16,435 nt of DNA from an uncultured Streptococcus sp. Its GTDB lineage: Bacteria; Bacillota; Bacilli; Lactobacillales; Streptococcaceae. This document shows positions 15,001 through 16,435 of this stretch, piece after piece. Under the pieces are notes generated by a model that did no database searches, had not been told where the DNA came from, and saw only the letters and a program-made list of their open reading frames with translations. The translations under genes were made by a program, and so were the position numbers. The stretch covers positions 1-16,435 of the forward strand of contig CABPWC010000024.1 of assembly GCA_902461025.1 (NCBI GenBank). The letters are read 5' to 3'. Position 1 is the first letter of the stretch, and every line of letters begins with the position of its first letter.

Positions 15001-16435
15001 CGTACCGTTATTGGTCAAGAAGCGAAAATGCCTTCAAAAGTAGCATTTATTTATAGTGATGGTAGCCGTGAAAAACTTCCAGTAGAATGGTCAGCAGTTA
15101 ATGTCAACGAACCTGGTATCTTTACTGTTAAAGGTGTGGCAAATGGTCGTGATGTAGAAGCGCGTGTTGAAGTCTTGGCCCTCGAAACAGAATTACCGGT
15201 AGTTAAGAGAATTGCACCAACTACAGATCTAAGTACGGTTGACCCATCTGTTACCTATGTATTGTCAGATGGTACTGTAGGAAGTTATGATGTTGATAAG
15301 TGGGAAGTTGCAGCAGAAGATCAAGCTAAATTAGCTATCCCAGGCTCTCGTATCCAAGCTAAAGGAATTTCAGGTGATGACCAAATCGATGCGACCTTTG
15401 TAGTCGCAGAAGGTCAAGCAGCTGCTCCAGTAGTACCGACTGTAACTGTAGCAGACCAGCCTGTAGAAGGGCTCTCAACGGATCAACCGGTTCTATACCA
15501 TAAACTTGCTTATGGAACTGCTTTACCTGAAGTCAAAGCTTTGGCTGAAAATGCGCAAGTGACTGTTATTCAAGCTAACGAAGCAAATGGTATGCGTGCA
15601 AGTATTTATGTTCAACCAAATGATGGTGGAGTATTGCAAACTTACGCTATCCAGTTCTTGCAGGAAGCTCCGCAGATTGAACGTTTGAGCCTAGAAGTAG
15701 AAAATGCAGCTGCACTGAAAGAAGACCAAACAGTTGGTATCAAGGTCTTGGCTCACTATCAAGATGGTACACAGGCAGAATTGAAGGCTGACAAGGTAAG
15801 CTTCTCTACATCAGGTCAAGGAGACGTAGCTGTTCGTAAAGGTATGCTTGAATTGCATAAACCTGGTCAAGTAACTTTGAAAGCTCAATTTGAAGGAGCA
15901 GAAGGTCAGATTGACTTGAACATTCAAGCAAACACTGAAAGCAAAGTTGTCCAAGCCATTCGTCCAGTTAGTGTCGTGACAGGTTTGAACCAAGAACCAA
16001 GTCTACCTGATACAGTAACTGTAGAGTACGACAAAGGATTTCCAAAAGTTCACAAGGTGACTTGGCAAGCAGTTGCTAAGGAAGACCTTGCCAAATACCA
16101 CAGCTTTGATGTCCTAGGTAAAGTTGAAGGAATCGAAAATGAAGCTCATGCTAAAGTTTCTGTAGAAGGTATCATTGCAGTCGAAGAAGTGACGACAACA
16201 ACTCCTGTTTCAGAAGCTCCTCAATTGCCAGAAAGTGTTCGTACTTACCACTCAAACGGCCAAGTATCTTCAGCTAAGGTGACTTGGGATGCTATTGACC
16301 CGAGCCAATATGCACAAGAAGGTAACTTTACAGTGACAGGACATGTGGAAGGTACTCAATTACCAACCAAACTTCATGTTCGTGTTTCTGCTCAGACAGA
16401 AACTGGTGCTAACATTTCTGACCAGTGGACAGGTT
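12022..16435 (+). CDS. bgaA: Surface beta-galactosidase BgaA (GH2), 3' end outside window
   Basis: BgaA is a secreted beta-galactosidase that removes terminal galactose from host glycans and also acts as an adhesin. The frame is open to the window end (1471 codons; pneumococcal BgaA is about 2200 aa), so any LPXTG anchor lies outside. A YSIRK signal peptide is seen (YSIRKFTVGTCSVLIGT from residue 12, likely cleavage after VSA at 43-45). A Glu/Lys/Pro/Thr-rich linker runs to about 135. GH2 sugar-binding, Ig-like and TIM-barrel domains follow to about 770; acid/base is Glu559 in SIGNEIG and nucleophile Glu640 in IYGSETSS. After a DUF4982-type segment come several Ig-like (Big_4-type) repeats, at about 984-1055, 1056-1133, 1309-1382 and 1383-1455. 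The last residues (ANISDQWTG) match the start of the CBM71 region in pneumococcal BgaA as I recall it. The ribosome binding site AAGGAG is at 12010-12015. The linker differs clearly from the pneumococcal allele. Confidence 0.96.
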   Translation, partial: MGKDYWNRKSVYSIRKFTVGTCSVLIGTCSVLLGANLATVNSVSANETPVAVTTENVEKETPKDQVTEAKVSEQAIPTEPVTSEVVRTEHEVEKKEEIPSTSDKKEISASEKQAPALTQDQSAQTEKPELKPATNDEVKQLIEDRKVEFNQNWHFKLNANAKDAVKPDADVSSWKKLDLPHDWSIYNDFDHDSPAQNEGGQLNGGDAWYRKTFKLDEEDLNKNVRISFDGVYMDSQVYVNGQLVGHYPNGYNQFSYDITDYLHKDGRENVVAVHAINKQPSSRWYSGSGIYRDVTLQVTDKVHTEKNGTTILTPDLEKQQNGKVDTHVTSKIVNTDDKDHEILAEYQIIERNGQAVTDLVRTASQVLKAHQSTSLNAILQVDKPKLWTVLTDKPALYELVTRVYRDGQLVDAKKDLFGYRYYNWTPNEGFSLNGERIKFHGVSLHHDHGALGAEENYKAEYRRLKQMKDMGVNSIRTTHNPASEQTLQIAAELGLLVQEEAFDTWYGGKKQYDYGRFFDKDATHPDAKKGEKWSDFDLRTMVERGKNNPAIVMWSIGNEIGEADGKPRSLATVKRLVQVIKAVDKTRYVTMGADKFRFGDGSGDHEKIANELDAVGFNYSEDNYKKLRAKHPNWLIYGSETSSATRTRGSYFRPERELVHSNQAYRHYEQSDYGNDRVGWGKTATASWTFDRDNAGYAGQFIWTGTDYIGEPTPWHNQNHTPVKSSYFGIVDTAGIPKNDYYLYQSQWVSAEKKPMVHLLPHWNWENPTLKENVADADGNIPVRAYSNAASVELFLNGNTLGKKTFTKKQTSDGRTYQEGAKPNELYLEWKVAFEAGTLEAVARDEAGNIIARDKIVTAGEPAGVRLVKEENAIAADGKDLTYIYYEIVDSKGNVVPTANNLVRFQLHGQGQIVGVDNGEQASRERYKEQADGSWIRKAFNGKGVVIVKSTEQAGKFTLTAHSDFLKSGQTTIFTGKKDQAEKTVLGTEVPKVRTVIGQEAKMPSKVAFIYSDGSREKLPVEWSAVNVNEPGIFTVKGVANGRDVEARVEVLALETELPVVKRIAPTTDLSTVDPSVTYVLSDGTVGSYDVDKWEVAAEDQAKLAIPGSRIQAKGISGDDQIDATFVVAEGQAAAPVVPTVTVADQPVEGLSTDQPVLYHKLAYGTALPEVKALAENAQVTVIQANEANGMRASIYVQPNDGGVLQTYAIQFLQEAPQIERLSLEVENAAALKEDQTVGIKVLAHYQDGTQAELKADKVSFSTSGQGDVAVRKGMLELHKPGQVTLKAQFEGAEGQIDLNIQANTESKVVQAIRPVSVVTGLNQEPSLPDTVTVEYDKGFPKVHKVTWQAVAKEDLAKYHSFDVLGKVEGIENEAHAKVSVEGIIAVEEVTTTTPVSEAPQLPESVRTYHSNGQVSSAKVTWDAIDPSQYAQEGNFTVTGHVEGTQLPTKLHVRVSAQTETGANISDQWTG

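Overview
The window looks like a chromosome segment of a Mitis-group Streptococcus, more like S. mitis or S. oralis than S. pneumoniae. The evidence is low GC, Gram-positive ribosome binding sites, a Mitis-type BgaA beta-galactosidase with a YSIRK signal peptide, and housekeeping proteins (HflX, RNase Z) that read almost like the pneumococcal ones I remember. BgaA differs from the pneumococcal allele I remember, especially in its N-terminal linker. Species assignment is inference; no search was run.

Layout. Positions 1-3394 hold a compact housekeeping operon: the 3' part of hflX (ribosome-associated GTPase), a 207-aa streptococcal protein of unknown function, rnz (tRNA 3' processing) and a short-chain dehydrogenase. 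A terminator-like hairpin follows. From memory, the pneumococcal order continues with recJ here; in this window it does not.

Positions 3595-9107 hold seven tightly spaced + strand genes that look like an immunity or accessory island: a SUKH (SMI1/KNR4) protein, a 145-aa unknown, an ankyrin-repeat protein with an extra C-terminal domain, an ankyrin protein that appears fused to a SUKH-like C-terminal domain, a second stand-alone SUKH protein, a 249-aa unknown that overlaps it by 4 nt, and a 318-aa unknown. SUKH proteins are known immunity proteins of polymorphic toxin systems, but no toxin gene is visible. The island has one plausible promoter and a palindromic leader.

Positions 9212-11615 hold a GH13 neopullulanase/cyclomaltodextrinase gene. 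It has a clear promoter and a LacI-family (MalR/CcpA-type) operator, and is followed 15 nt later by another SUKH gene. Positions 11616-12021 hold no gene. They contain a structured, terminator-ended repeat of about 178 bp, several perfect palindromes, and a promoter with a CcpA (cre) site. The window ends inside bgaA, a large secreted GH2 beta-galactosidase and adhesin whose C-terminal part, including any LPXTG anchor, lies outside.

Together, the right half carries two carbohydrate-use genes (intracellular alpha-glucan/maltodextrin hydrolysis and surface beta-galactosidase), both with CcpA-type sites. The middle is a toxin-free array of SUKH and ankyrin genes.
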